Under the pieces are notes generated by a model. The model did not search any database. It saw only the letters and a program-made list of their open reading frames with translations, and was not told the DNA's origin. From positions 110,843,329 to 110,907,328 of the forward strand of contig OZ010587.1 of NCBI GenBank assembly GCA_963932145.1: a stretch of DNA of 64,000 nucleotides, given 5' to 3'. Position 1 is the stretch's first letter, and the number at the start of each line of letters is the position of its first letter. Source of the stretch: Acanthosepion lycidas. Taxonomy: Eukaryota; Mollusca; Cephalopoda; Sepiida; Sepiidae. Both the position numbers and the translations under genes were made by a program. Below are positions 43,352 through 54,784 of this stretch, one piece after another.

Positions 43352-43975
43352 GAAGAGGAAATGTTCATACAACAGATTAAACGACCTGACACAAAATAAT
43401 ATTAAAAATGTTTAAAACAAAGGTAAGAGAGTTGGTTGCTCACCAAAAGGATATATGGTTGGCATACGTTCAAAAATAGACGAAGAGAGATAGTTTGAAA
43501 TACTTAGCTTTCTTGGATTGTTACAGGAAAATTCTTTGAAGTGTTGTGTGCTTGGTTAAAATCCGATAATTGGTGAGTAATTTGGCGAAAACTTCAACAC
43601 TGGACGCGGTGAACCAAAACAAAACCTTTCACATGACTTCAGACACACTTCTCTCGTTAATTTAATATTTCTCCACATTTTATATAAAAAGAATTTCACA
43701 TCGGCTCGCGACTTTCTTTCTTCTTTTTTGCTCAACGGCTAATTTCTGAGAAGGCAAAGTTTTCATCGGTCCCAAAACAATTTCACATAGTCTCGGAAAA
43801 TTATTTCCGTCTTCTTCTCAGGTAGCCGGACAATTTCTGTGAAGACAAGGTTTTCATTGGTCCAAAGAAATTCCACATAGGCTCGTGAATTCGTTTGTTT
43901 CTTTCTCCACAGCACTCCCAATTTGAATGGAGTGAGTTATTATTTTTTCACACTCACTACAAATATGGGAGTTTA
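43352..43975 (+). repeat. Dispersed repeat C, copy 2
   Basis: Second copy of the preceding repeat, about three quarters identical by eye, with three internal GGTTTTCATTGGTCC-like blocks. A 66-codon open frame at 43199-43399 overlaps its start but has no known domain. Confidence 0.75.
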
Positions 43976-43979
43976 TAAA

Positions 43980-44510
43980 TTTCGTGTGCAAATTTAAATA
44001 CTTATAGTTTTGAACTATGAATGGTAGAATTAATCTGCAAAAAGGATTAAAAAAAAAATGTAATTCATTTATTGTTCTGTTTTTCTATGGATGCATATTT
44101 TATTTCCTTTCTTGGATTGCTAGACTGTGGCGTACCATTGGTAGAACCTGTTTCTTGAAACTTTTTCCATTCACTTTGATAAAGAATTCCTGTGTGGTGT
44201 TTCTTTTTTATTGTAAAGAATTTCAAAGTTCTTTAGATGGCAGCGACAGATTTTAGCTCAACCAGCCAAAGAACGCAGTTTACTTTCTCTTTTAATGAAG
44301 TCATGGTTCAGTAACAATTCTAAAAGATAAAAAGCAGTCGTTTTGAGCTCTCAATAGAAGAACAAATCGTAATAGATAAAAGAATATTAATCTTTTTTAT
44401 ATATCTAAAAACTAGACACGTCAAGTTTATAAATATTTTTTATGTTATGTATAGCTCCAGAATAACTTAAATTATTATTAAATTAAAATTATTGCAACAA
44501 CATCCCTGTC
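43980..44510. other. Unassigned AT-rich spacer
   Basis: A 79-codon open frame at 44017-44256 is hydrophobic and phenylalanine-rich, as expected for AT-rich random sequence. No domain. Confidence 0.5.
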
Positions 44511-44517
44511 CCCCATT

Positions 44518-45238
44518 AGAATGTCTGACGCTCAACTTCTCGAGAGTTTCTCTTTGCGACTACTCGGCCTCACATTGACTGCTGACCTGAGATAGAACAA
44601 ATACATTGAGTCGATAGATTCGTCCACCGCAAGGAAAGTTGACTCCCTGTGCCGCGCCAGGAAATTTTTCTCGCCGGAGTCGATCCTTCAAATCTACAAA
44701 TCAACCATTCGCTCTTGCATGGAGTATTGTTGCCATATATGGTCTGGTGCCCCTTATGTTTGTATCAAGGTTCTTGATAAGATCCAGAGACGGATATGCA
44801 ACATAATTGTCACTGATCTGGCATCTCGTCTGCAGTCGCTCTATCACAGGCGTACCGTAACGTGGTAACTGCTCCGAGGTGCTGCTTTCGCTGGTTCCCA
44901 GACTTCATGAATTTAAGCCTTCTACTAGGCTGGCATCACGCTCACACCCTTTCACTGTCGATACTGTTAAATGTAGCCGTCTCTTCTACTCCAATAGCTT
45001 CATGTCTCGCAACTCTCGCCCGTGGAACTCCCTTCCTGTTTCCCTGATAGCTATAATCTCCAACTATTCAAATGTAATGTCAATCGACGTCTCCAGATGA
45101 CCTGATCTACCCCTTATCCTTCTTTTCATCCTTTCTTCTATCACTCCTATTTGTTCTAGCTCCAACTCTCTGTAACCCCTTGCGTGCTAGTGGCTTCCCA
45201 TCTTGCTTGGGGTGAAACGCTTAAAAAAATAAAAAATA
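44518..45238 (+). mobile_element. Jockey/CR1-like LINE 3' end, best-preserved copy
   Basis: The plus-strand frame begins SDAQLLESFSLRLLGLTLTA, continues KFFSPESILQIYKSTIRSCM, EYCCHIWSGAPYVCIKVLDK and IQRRICN, and after frame changes reaches LHEFKPSTRLASRSHPFTVD and RNSRPWNSLPVS. It closes with GTGCTAGTGGCTTCCCATCT TGCTTGGGGTGAA and an A-rich tail. This is the post-RT region; the catalytic YADD segment lies upstream and is missing. About two to three frame disruptions plus at least one stop. Confidence 0.88.
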
Positions 45239-45239
45239 A

Positions 45240-45768
45240 ATTGTCGCCCTGATTAGAAACCGCAAAGACAAAATGTGCCTCCTTATTAACATGGCAGTCC
45301 ATGCAGACTGCAATATATCTTTAAAGATCTCCAAAAATTTATCAAAATACAAGGACCTTGAAATCGAAATCTCAAAAATGTGGCACATGAGGACATTAAA
45401 AATTCCAGTTGTAGTTGGAACCCTCGGAGTGATTGGAAGAAATTCCAGTAGACTCATTGAAAGGATTTCTGGAAGCCCATGCCTTAAAGAAATACAAACA
45501 ATCATAAGACTGTACCAATAGCAATTGGAGCTCTGGGCCTCGTGACAAAAGTAATGGACAATTTTACTAACAGTGTCCCAGGTAGCATCAACATACAATT
45601 TGTCCAGAAGATCGCCCCTACTAGGAACATCCCATATACTAAGAAAAGTGCCATCAATTAAATAACAATTTTCCTATAAGGCCATAGGACGATAGTTTCA
45701 ACCCGGCTCTACAGGATACAAATCAGGAAACATAACATACACAAATTATAATAATAATAATAATAGTG
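45240..45768 (+). mobile_element. LINE C-terminus with restriction-like endonuclease tail, (AAT)n
   Basis: MCLLINMAVHADCNISLKIS, then KYKDLEIEISKMWHMRTLKI and PVVVGTLGVIGRN, SPCLKEIQ. This is the second copy of the family at 12335-12806. It begins right after the A-rich tail of the preceding LINE, 5' of its endonuclease PD motif, and ends in AAT repeats (45741-45768). Strands opposite to the first copy, same 3' tail, so the (AAT)n is part of the element. Confidence 0.72.
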
Positions 45769-45774
45769 GTAAAT

Positions 45775-45960
45775 AAGTTCGCCTATCATGCGGTTCACAC
45801 TTCTTCCTGGTTTTTTGAACAGGAATAGAGATTTATCCCTTGTTTCCTGTTTAGGATTAAGATTTCGGTTCTTTCTATTTCACTTCTAGTACCCTCTTGC
45901 GTCTTAGTGGCATTATAGCCTTGTTTGGGGTGAATTGATGAAAAAAAAAAAAATAGAAGT
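45775..45960 (+). mobile_element. LINE 3' terminus fragment
   Basis: Ends CTTGCGTCTTAGTGGCATTA plus TAGCCTTGTTTGGGGTGAA and an A run, the same terminus as the LINE at 45.2 kb. Only about 180 bp remain. Confidence 0.75.
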
Positions 45961-46374
45961 ATTTAAAATTTCATATGGACTTTATAAACTTCCTATACTT
46001 CATCTAGGAACTTCAAACAAAGTTTAGACAAATTTGATTTCTTTTTTTTTTCTATCGAATAAAAGGAAATTAATCTTAAACGAACGCTGGGCTTTTTATG
46101 ACGTGAACAACATGGTGATTAGGTAGCATTTTACAAATGCGCAAATTAAGGATTCTTTCTTCATTGGGTATTTAACGACTTCCCTTCTCACTCTAAATCT
46201 GTTTGGAAAAAAATACTTTTCAGTTCACTTAATTATAATTCTATATTTCCGTATACCGTTTGAATGGTACAACATTTTAAAATTCTGATTAATAATTAGA
46301 AAAAAAAATAACAGAAATGAAAATGATCCTTTACTTGTGAAAGCTTAATAAATAGCATCATTAACCAGTTCGGG

Positions 46375-47090
46375 GGGGGGAGGGGAATCCTGTTTCAGTT
46401 CATTCCTTAATTCCACCAGTTCAGACCTTTGCAGCTAGGAGCCGCCATACCACTTCCCCAGAATAGGAACAACCATATTCTCTTTGTATTCCATTAGTAG
46501 GGAGTAAGTTCCACTCAGACAGCTCCTTCTTAAGACCAGTATTGTCGAGACTGGTCAGTACCTAGATGGGTGACTGCTTCGGAATACCAGATGTTGTAAA
46601 CTTGGATGTCCGGGTGATGCAATGGATAAAGGCACTGAATTGGAAATCGGAGTGCCGAGTTCCAATTACAGTCGTGTTCTTTATATTCACTTACACGCAA
46701 ATACTCTTGGGAAAGGCATGAACCTACCTCTTCCCTACCCCAGCTATGAGTTAATTAGTAAGATTTGTGTCAGTAAATCATTATTATTTCCAAAAAATTA
46801 TTACAATCGAAAAATATTTTCTGGCTTTAAATAACCTGCAAAAGGTTGATGGACCGTAAAAAATAAACCAATCAATCTCAAGAACGGTTACTTTGTGAAA
46901 CAGACACCCGATAGGATGCTTTCCATATTACTACGATCTTAACCCTTTCAAGTCCAAGGGAAACTGTTATCTATCCTACATATCCTCATGATCCTCCTTT
47001 TACCTACATACAGCAACCTTATTCACTATTTAGTGGCCATCTACCTTGAGTGGCTCTTGTGTTTTATATTGGGTAAAAAATAGTATTTAA
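46375..47090 (+). mobile_element. LINE 3' region, interrupted by the 5S-headed SINE
   Basis: CCTTTGCAGCTAGGAGCCGC...TATTCCATTAGTAGGGAGTA (46430-46510) and, after the SINE, CGGTTACTTTGTGAAACAGA...TTAACCCTTTCAAGTCCAAG (46886-46960) are colinear with 32380-32690. Translation after the SINE gives RTVTLWNRHPIGCFPYYYDL, a WNxLPxxxFPxxYDL-type LINE C-terminus. Confidence 0.75.
46533..46880 (+). mobile_element. Composite SINE, copy 2: 5S rRNA head (3' half) + family-A body + shared tail
   Basis: The 5S-derived part (about 46541-46601) reads ACTGGTCAGTACCTAGATGG followed by GTGACTGCTTCGGAATACCA and GATGTTGTAAAC. It joins TTGGATGTCCGGGTGATGCA, an A-box-like ATGCAATGGATAAAGGCACT and a family-A body (ACTCTTGGGAAAGGCATGAA). 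The 3' tail GGCTTTAAATAACCTGCAAA with GGTTGATGGACCGTAAAAAA matches that of the copy at 16205-16792. The junction between the 5S part and the SINE (GTAAACTTGGATGT here, ACAAGCTTGGATGT there) is the same. The 5' half of the 5S head is truncated. Confidence 0.85.
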
Positions 47091-47298
47091 AAAGTGATTT
47101 ACTGCTTTCACTATTTAGGCAATAAGAAGGTGCTGAAATTATTAGTCTGGCACCACAGTACTATAGTGTACTCACTGTACTGTGCTGTCGTAGTGTTGTG
47201 AAGCATCCATCAAGTTTCGCACTTACAATGCTAAAACTGCTAGATTAGCTTTAGTAACCGTTGTTCAATGGCGAGATGCTTCACTACAAGCGTTATTT

Positions 47299-47435
47299 CA
47301 AATCGACCACAAAAAAGATGTGATCGGTTTGTTTGAAATAAGGATCTTCCTTCATTAACCCAGTCTGGAAGTGACAATCAACTCCGTCGTTCCATACCAC
47401 GAATCCTTAGCGCTACCACTAAGCCAAACAAGCCA
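47299..47435 (-). mobile_element. tRNA-SINE head fragment with adjacent short hairpin
   Basis: The reverse complement of 47370-47435 gives GGCTTAGTGGTAGCGCTAAG (A-box-like) and GGAGTTGATTGTCACTTCCA (B-box-like). Next to it TATTTCAAATCGACC and GGTTTGTTTGAAATA form an imperfect hairpin at 47299-47346. Confidence 0.55.
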
Positions 47436-47559
47436 GTGTCCCGTTCAGTGATGCATCGTGACTGCTATGCCAATCTGATGTACTACTAAATTCCATCTTC
47501 ATCAGTCAGATGCGGTGAATAATGATTAAAACAATAATCCATTGTCATCATAAAAGCAT

Positions 47560-48690
47560 ATTATTTTCTCTCCTCCCCGAACACACTGTTTTTGTAATAA
47601 ATAATAAACTGCTTCTTTTAAGTCTTTCACTCTGTCTTTTCTTTAGGTTTTCCGGATTTTTTTCTGTTGAGTCGAGTGTTTGTTATTTTTAACACACTGT
47701 GTGTTTTTAGGGCCTTTCTCGCCACATTTCCCATTACGGTTATTTTTTTCTCTGTTTTCGAGAAAAAAAAAATCTTCTAGATATTTCAATATTCCATTTC
47801 TAACGTCAAATCAGTCAGAGAAGTTCAAAGAAGGCTAAAAAATAAAATCTTTTCATTATTTGTAAATTAGTAAAAATAAATATAAGAGAAAAAGGGTAAA
47901 AAATGAACGTTTTAAAACAAACTGATTTATTGTCTGGTGTTAATTGTTAACAAATAAAAGAATAATGATTAATAATTACTTTTTTTATTGTACGGAACAC
48001 AAAAAGAAAGAAACGAAAATAAAGAGAAAAGAAAATAGATGAAATTGAAAAAGAGAAAGAGAGAGTGGGCATGTGCATGTTGCAAAGAAAGAAAAGAAAG
48101 AAAATTTTACAAAGAAAGAAAGGTTACGAAGAAAGAAAAGGTCACAAAGAAAGAAAGTTTTTAAAGAAAGAAAGAAAGAAAGAAAGATTACAAAGAAAGA
48201 AAAAGTGCAGAGATTGAATGAGGGTAACGAAAGAAAGTGTGGAATGAAATGAAAATGTAATTGTAAATGTAATGAAGAGTTAAATTGAAAATTGAAATTC
48301 AACTCATTTTCGATCCCACTTTAAATTGAAGAAAAATAATTAGAAAATTAAGAAGAAAAAAAAGAAGAAAGTGATGTAAATAAGATGGAAATCGTTACGA
48401 TTGCAAGCAAGAATAAATAAACTGAAGGAATTTAATTTTACTTTTGTTTTTCGGTTGACGGACTTTTAACTTGGAACAATACCGTAAAAAAAGGAGAAAA
48501 GGAGGGAATTAAGTGAATATTTTTAAAGCTTCACTTAAAACTTTTAAAAAAATAAAAAAGAAAAGCCCCAGGAAAAATTCAATTTCTCTGTCTTCCTTTT
48601 TATTCTCTCTCTCTTTGGTTTCCTTTCCTTCTTAACTTCTTCTGCAACTGTCTGTTTCGTTTTCTTTCTTTCTTTCTTTTTTAATTCTAT
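47560..48690. other. AT-rich region with (GAAA)n tracts, no gene seen
   Basis: GAAA-type repeats lie at about 48070-48195. The long minus-strand frame at 47985-48302 (105 codons, Phe/Ser/Leu) is their reverse translation and is not a gene. No LINE or SINE body recognised. Confidence 0.55.
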
Positions 48691-48699
48691 ATTTGTCTC

Positions 48700-48952
48700 T
48701 ATGGTGTGCCTATCTTTCGACGCACCTTTTCTCCAACCAGCCCTGGGCACCTGGCATTGGCTGCTGCTGCTGTCATGTACATCCGGGTTTTTGTAGCAGA
48801 CGGTTCACGCAACAACCCGGATGTAGACACAGCAACATGGCAGACGATAAGAAGACTAACTTTGTTGTTGTGATGTTATTATTTTGAAGTGCGCTTTTTT
48901 TCCTTGACTTGGTCACCTGTCGCCGATTGAAACCACTTAATTTTATTTCTAT
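48700..48952 (+). other. GC-richer island, possible 5' exon (unproven)
   Basis: This 250-bp stretch is clearly richer in G and C than the flanks. It contains CATCCGGGTT and AACCCGGATG as 10-bp inverted arms (48779-48824). An ATG in good context (GCAACATGG, 48836) opens only 16 codons, MADDKKTNFVVVMLLF. A consensus donor-like TTG/GTAAGTA occurs at 48952. It could be a non-coding or short-coding first exon of a host gene, but there is no homology or transcript evidence here. Confidence 0.25.
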
Positions 48953-48954
48953 TG

Positions 48955-50100
48955 GTAAGTAGTTCACTAATTTCTATTCAATTTCTCTACATTTTTCGGA
49001 GAATGTTTCCTGCATGTATTTTTTTTTTAAACGATCGATGTTGTTGAATGGGGATTCCGATGTCCGCATGAGTTGGCATGTGATTATTCAACAAGATGAA
49101 GAAAAATTGGCAAGACTCGATTTTTCTTTTTTTTTTTTTTTCCCCTCCAGGGACGATTTGTTTTTTAGTTACACACGCATTTATAGTAGAAATGAACAAT
49201 AAGTTAATTTTAAAAAGTCATTGCGTACTATTATTTAATTTTTCCATTAATTTTTCTCTCTTGTTTTTAAACTGAAAAGAAGTCATTTCCCTATTTGAAA
49301 TCAGACATGCCTGATGCATAAAAATAACTTAAGTTCGTAAATTTCGTTTAGTTTTGAAAGGTTCTTCTCTTATATCGAGAAAAAAATGACTTTTTTTCAT
49401 TTTAATTAAATAAAAATGTCTTCAAAACTTTTAACAACACATAACAGTTACACATATAAAAAAATAAAAATATATTTTAAAAAAATATAACGTTATTTCT
49501 TAAACATCATTAAAAAAAAATTAAAATCTTTATAATAAAGATTTAAGATTATTTTTAGAGAAACGTAGTCTACTTTATTACCTTATACCTTATAGTTGTA
49601 CTGTTGAAATTATTTTCTTTAGGTCATTTTCGGACAATTTTTCGTAGAATTTATTTTCTAAAAAAAAAAACCATCGAAAAAATCATTTTTTTTTATGCCT
49701 CTTCTTAAATCGCACTTACATGAATATTTAAAAAAAATGTATTTTGGATAAATTAAACAAAATGTTTCATTTTTGTATTAAAAAGAAAAAAACAATGAAA
49801 GAGGAACTAAAACTAAATTATTTAATTTATTTTATTTTTTTATTATATCTCACGGTGAAAATCGACGTGCTTAGCTTATTAATCACGTGACCAGTTAATC
49901 GTATTCCGTACTGAATACAAGAAGGTAAAAAAAAAGTCACACCCTTGATTTCTGGATAAAAAGAAAAAAAATGCCCCCCCCCCCATTGATAATGTTTCCA
50001 TAAATTCAAATATTTGCTTGTTTTGAGGTTTTTTAATCCTTTTCAATTTTCATTCTCCATTTACAACAATTTTTTTTTTTTTTAATCTATTCCAAGTTTT
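48955..50100. other. AT-rich homopolymer-dense region
   Basis: Many runs of A or T and no coding domain. A run of nine C bases near 49975-49984 stands out. Confidence 0.5.
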
Positions 50101-53100
50101 TTTTTTTTTTTTTTTTTTTCCAAATGAGTTTTTATTTTTTTGTTGGGATTAAAAAAAGAAAAAAAAGGGGGGCAAGTTAAGGCTTTTTAGTTCCTAAATT
50201 AAGTAATTGGGTTTCGTTTATTTAATTGTACTTATATAGTGTTACACAGTGTTTGTGTTACTTATTGTTTGTTTTATTTCTACACGACATTCCCAAAATT
50301 AAAAATTGGGGAGAAACTATTTTTCTTTCCTGAAAGAAATATTAAAAAAATCCAGGTAAGACGAAAAATTGAATTAACAACTTTTCCCTTTTCCTTTCAC
50401 TCCCCCTTTTTTTTCTTTTCTAATATCTACCCTGATTGTTTGTCCATAACAACCCAAAGAATAAAGGCTTTATTGTCTGTATTGATCTCGCGACCATTCT
50501 TGGTTTGGTGTGTGGGGAAATTGATGGTCATTGATTTTTTTTGGGGGGGGGGTAATATATATCACCTCACTACAGTCACACTTTTTATTTATTCAAACTT
50601 TTTCAATTTTAAAAAATAAAGAACAAAACTGTTTTTTTTCTTTTAGTGAAAGAAAAAAATAATTTTTTTTTTTTTTTTTTATTTTTTTACTAAAAACAAA
50701 ATATATTCTTTTTGTATTATCGTGTTATATTTTTCATTGTTGCACAAATAGAATAATACGAGTCTGTTTAGGTTTTCTCAGAAATAAAACTAATAAAATT
50801 GACCTTTTAATAATCGATAAAAGTAAAACCAGATACCTTTTTTCTTTTCCCCCCATAACAGTGACAGTAAAAAAAAAAACCCCAAAAAACTTAAGGAAGC
50901 ATGGAAAATAATAATTTTTTTTTTTTTAACTTTAGTAACAAATGATTCAAAAAGCAAGGATTAATCGACCCAGTCATCAGTACATTTTCGTCAAAATAAA
51001 TATAAATCTCATTTTCATTAAATGGCCAATCATATCACAAAAAAATTATTAGTGAAGAAACGTATTTTTGATTAATTATTTCATTGATTAGCCGTTCATT
51101 GATGATTAACAATTAAACATTCGTAATTATTTTCAAATTTTGATTTGTATTCTTATTTTGAGTTTGACATTATTTTCTTTGCATACTAACTTCATTCATA
51201 TTCTGCTTTGTTTGTTGATTATTTTCTTCATGCCCCCACCCCCGGATCTCATTTTTCTATTTAAATTTCTTCTTCTTATCCCACACTCACTCACCTGGCT
51301 GTGTACTAGAACTTACCATGCCGCCTTCTTCATCATCATCAGTTTGTTATTCCACCGCAGATTCCGCACATTCCTTGCAGAATCCAGCACAGGGCTGTGT
51401 TCGGCGGTGTGTAATAATAATAATAATAATAATAATGCAATTCTACGCTACAGGCGATGATAAACCCTTCTTCTATCGTCGCTTTTTTTTTCTCTGCCAA
51501 AAAAATATGACTCCTCCTTTGCCTTCTTCTCTAACACACACGCGCACACAAATATTCCATTTGCAAAAAATATCAATAACCAACGAAAATAAAACCTTGA
51601 AACACAAAAATAAATGTACTTTTATATTATGAAGTTGAATAAATAAAAATCAGTAGCCTCTCTAGTCTATATAGTCAGTAGTGTGTGACTGGTGCATTGC
51701 AAAAAATAAAAAATAAATAAATAAAACAACTTTTTCTTTTTCTGCTCTTCTTGGGTCAGATGAGGGTGGGACGGGAACCTTTTGCATGGTATGGTAATAT
51801 TTTTATGATTTTTGACTTGTCCCCAGCCAACATTATTTGCTGGCATGCATATTTTGGGATGTGGCCGTGGGAGGCTGATGAAATAATTTGCAAGAAAGGA
51901 AGATTCTACACTACAGCAATGATTACTACTACTCTACTAGTAATAGTAGATGAAATAGCGTATTATCAGTATAAATGTGTAGGTGGAGTCAGAGGATACC
52001 CCCTACTTGTCAGAAATAGATACAACTACTTAGTTACTACTACTAATAACCAACCATACACCTTTTTTTTTCCTGTAGTTTTCATCTTGAAATGCTAAAA
52101 ACTAGTTATTATTATTGCATCTGTCGTTTTTTCTAAAGACTGAAATAATGATTATAGTAATTAGGCTCGAAAATTTTCTTGCTTCTTTCACCTTTTTTAA
52201 TTTGTAAAAATGACTGTTAATGATACTCCAACAAATTAGTTAATTTTTCTTGTAACCAACACTGTTGCAAAGTAAACATTTGCAGACAACGTGGAGGAAG
52301 AGAGACCAACAACAAACTTATTTCATTTATATTTTATTATGTCTGAGGTCCTTTCTGATGTATACAAACAAAATAATTTTTAAAGCAGAAAAATACTGGT
52401 CACACCGACTTAATGTGTTTTTTCTTTTCACTCTGTCTCGCCTTACGAAATTGTTTTTCGTTTTTTTTTTTTATTGTTTGCAACATTGCTGCTTCTTCAA
52501 GAACCAGAGAAGATGGTGGCTATTTGTTCAATATAGCAATATAATTTTATCTTTAACAGCAAATTTTTATCTGAAACATTACATTTTACTTTGCAAAACG
52601 TTTTGAATTCAGCTTTTTAGCATTTTAAAGAAAATTCATCTTTAGCACCATCCCCGCCTCTCCCGATTTCTTATTGAATTACCAGTTTTTTTTTTTTGTT
52701 TTTTTTTAGTTTTTTTTTATTGCAGTGTTTTGTTTTTTAGTATGTGATAATAAAAAATCACTCCTCTCTCTTCTTGTATATGTTGTTTGTTGCAATTTTC
52801 AACACCTTGTTTTATGTTTCTACAATACACTTAGTGAATCGGTCCTTTTTTTTGTGAGTTTTTTAACTTTTAAAACAACAACAAAAAAAAAAAAACGAGG
52901 TCAAAAAACATGTTGCTTTGTTGCACAATTGAACATTGGAAAATAAATTCATCATTGTATCGACCTGTGCATTCCCCGCCTCTCATTATGTTGTTTTTAT
53001 TATTTTTATTGTTTCTTTCTATTATTTGTTGAACCTATTTATATTTAAAAAAAAATATATCGCTTTTTGTCACTTGTGATCAATTTGCAAGATTTTTCAG

Positions 53101-53146
53101 CAAAATATATTTTTTGCTTTACTTTTACACACCTATAAACCAGCTA

Positions 53147-53149
<3 letters not shown>

Positions 53150-53188
<39 letters not shown>
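53150..53188. repeat. Poly-A run, 39 bases
   Basis: Uninterrupted A run. Confidence 0.95.
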
Positions 53189-53191
<3 letters not shown>

Positions 53192-53681
53192 AACAAAGGA
53201 TTTGAAGAAAAAAAATTGTAATCTTGCCTTTTGTTTAATTTTGTCAAAAGTCGTTAACATTTTTAGCTAAAAAAAAAAAAATCTATTTTTATTATTTCTA
53301 TTACTTTTTTTTTAAAGATCGTACGTTAACGGTTAGAGAGGAACATCAACTCATGAACTTCCTTTGGTTTTTGTGCAAAAAAAAAACTAAAATACACTCG
53401 TGATAATTTTGTAATCAAGTGTTTAAATGAGACAAGATGACATTTTAAAATGCTTTTATTTTATGGCAACTAAATGTTTGATAATTTGTTTTCCTTGTCA
53501 ACTTTTTCAGGTGATAACTTATTTTTATTTTATTATTTCCTTCTTGTTCGAAATAAGTTGTAATTTTTTTTTTTAACGATTCTCAAAATAATAACAAATA
53601 ACATTGTTAAAACTTTCTGATTATAGCAAAATTTTCAATAATTGCAAAAATTAAAAAAAAAAAATAACACCTGCCATAATG

Positions 53682-53682
<1 letters not shown>

Positions 53683-53719
<37 letters not shown>
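53683..53719. repeat. Poly-T run, 37 bases
   Basis: Uninterrupted T run. Confidence 0.95.
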
Positions 53720-53726
<7 letters not shown>

Positions 53727-54178
53727 ATTTTTGTAGTTCTGCTCAGGTACCACTTGGTTTTTTTTGAAAGCTTTTAAGTTTTTTGAAGCAGATAAAACGT
53801 TTTCATTACCAATTAATTTTCATAATTATTTTTAATATGCTTTCAGCTTGCTTGAGCATTTAATTTTTTTATGTGAGCCAGGCAGGGTTAGAGATTAAAA
53901 GGGATAAAAACAAAATGTACAACAACACTAACACACATACTTTAGTTTTATAATTTAATTTATTTTCAAATTTGTTATGCTCTAGAATATACTGCTATAT
54001 AGGAAAAACTGTTAGACCAATATTGACAGAAAGAAATGCATTAAGATCTCAAGTTTATTTTGTAAAATATTTTGTTACTTTGTATTATAAAATCAGAAGT
54101 GAATAAATTTTAAAAGTCAACCTTTCAACAAATCTTTCTATCAACACACAGCCACTGAAAATAAAGTCAAATTTAATG

Positions 54179-54242
54179 ATCTAATTCAAGTTATGCATTC
54201 AATACTGTTTTTACAGTATTGAATGCATAACTTGAATTAGAT
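54179..54242. other. Perfect 30-bp inverted repeat, 4-base loop
   Basis: The left arm starts ATCTAATTCAAGTTATGCAT and the right arm is its exact reverse complement (ending ATGCATAACTTGAATTAGAT), all 30 positions matching, with loop TTTT. It lacks similarity to the other foldback elements in the window. The origin (MITE, recent inverted duplication or a transcribed hairpin) is unknown. Confidence 0.97.
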
Positions 54243-54249
54243 ATGCTTC

Positions 54250-54780
54250 CTTTATGTATTTTTTTTAATATTGTATGATGGATGAAAAGAACCTCAGGAA
54301 AGCCTCCCCCTCCTTTAAATAAATGATGAGTAGCAGTCTGATCGTTCTCTGCTTAAAATGGCCACTTGAAGATCACCTCTCCAGCGCAAAGAAAAAAGAA
54401 TATTTCTTATTTTTAACCCATTGTAATTTAGGGAAAGTTAAGGAAACTAGAAAAATCACAGGAATTATTTTATTAACAAGCTTAAAGATATTGTTCACTG
54501 ATATGAAAACAGCAATCTGTTGCATCATATAAATTCTTGTAGGCATTCATTAAAAAAAAAAAAAAACCCTAAAGTTAGCCTTTTACTTTGAAAGGCTGCT
54601 GTTTTCTTGTAACTAGCTCATAATAGATTTTCCACAAGATAGATTGACTTGCTTGGAACATGTCTGGCATGGCTTTCATGAATAAATTGTTACTGAAATT
54701 ATGCAAAAAATGAAAACACAGATCTCATCTTAATGCATATATTTACCAAAATTACACAAAAATATCTTGAAATACTAAAG
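54250..54780. other. Unassigned AT-rich spacer
   Basis: A 69-codon open frame at 54323-54532 has no known domain. Confidence 0.5.
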
Positions 54781-54784
54781 AGTA

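Larger units (their letters stand above)
50100..54178. other. AT-rich region with long A/T homopolymers and no supported gene
   Basis: Homopolymers include T runs at 50098-50119 and 50661-50680, an A run of 39 at 53150-53188 and a T run of 37 at 53683-53719. An (AAT)n tract lies at 51413-51437. Open frames up to 126 codons (for example 50239-50619, 51751-52098, 52265-52606) have AT-driven composition and no domain. A donor-like CCAG/GTAAGA occurs at 50353-50360, but no matching exon can be shown. Confidence 0.5.

Noticed and set aside
47985-48302. 105-codon Phe/Ser/Leu-rich frame on the minus strand
   Set aside because: Reverse reading of GAAA-type tracts; no domain.
51318-51632. Serine-rich frame MPPSSSSSVCYS...
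   Set aside because: Overlaps an (AAT)n microsatellite, and the second overlapping frame is equally long. No domain.
51751-52098. 115-codon frame with several tryptophans and cysteines
   Set aside because: Its composition is less AT-driven than its neighbours, but I recognise no domain, no paralogue and no supported splice sites, so I do not call a gene.
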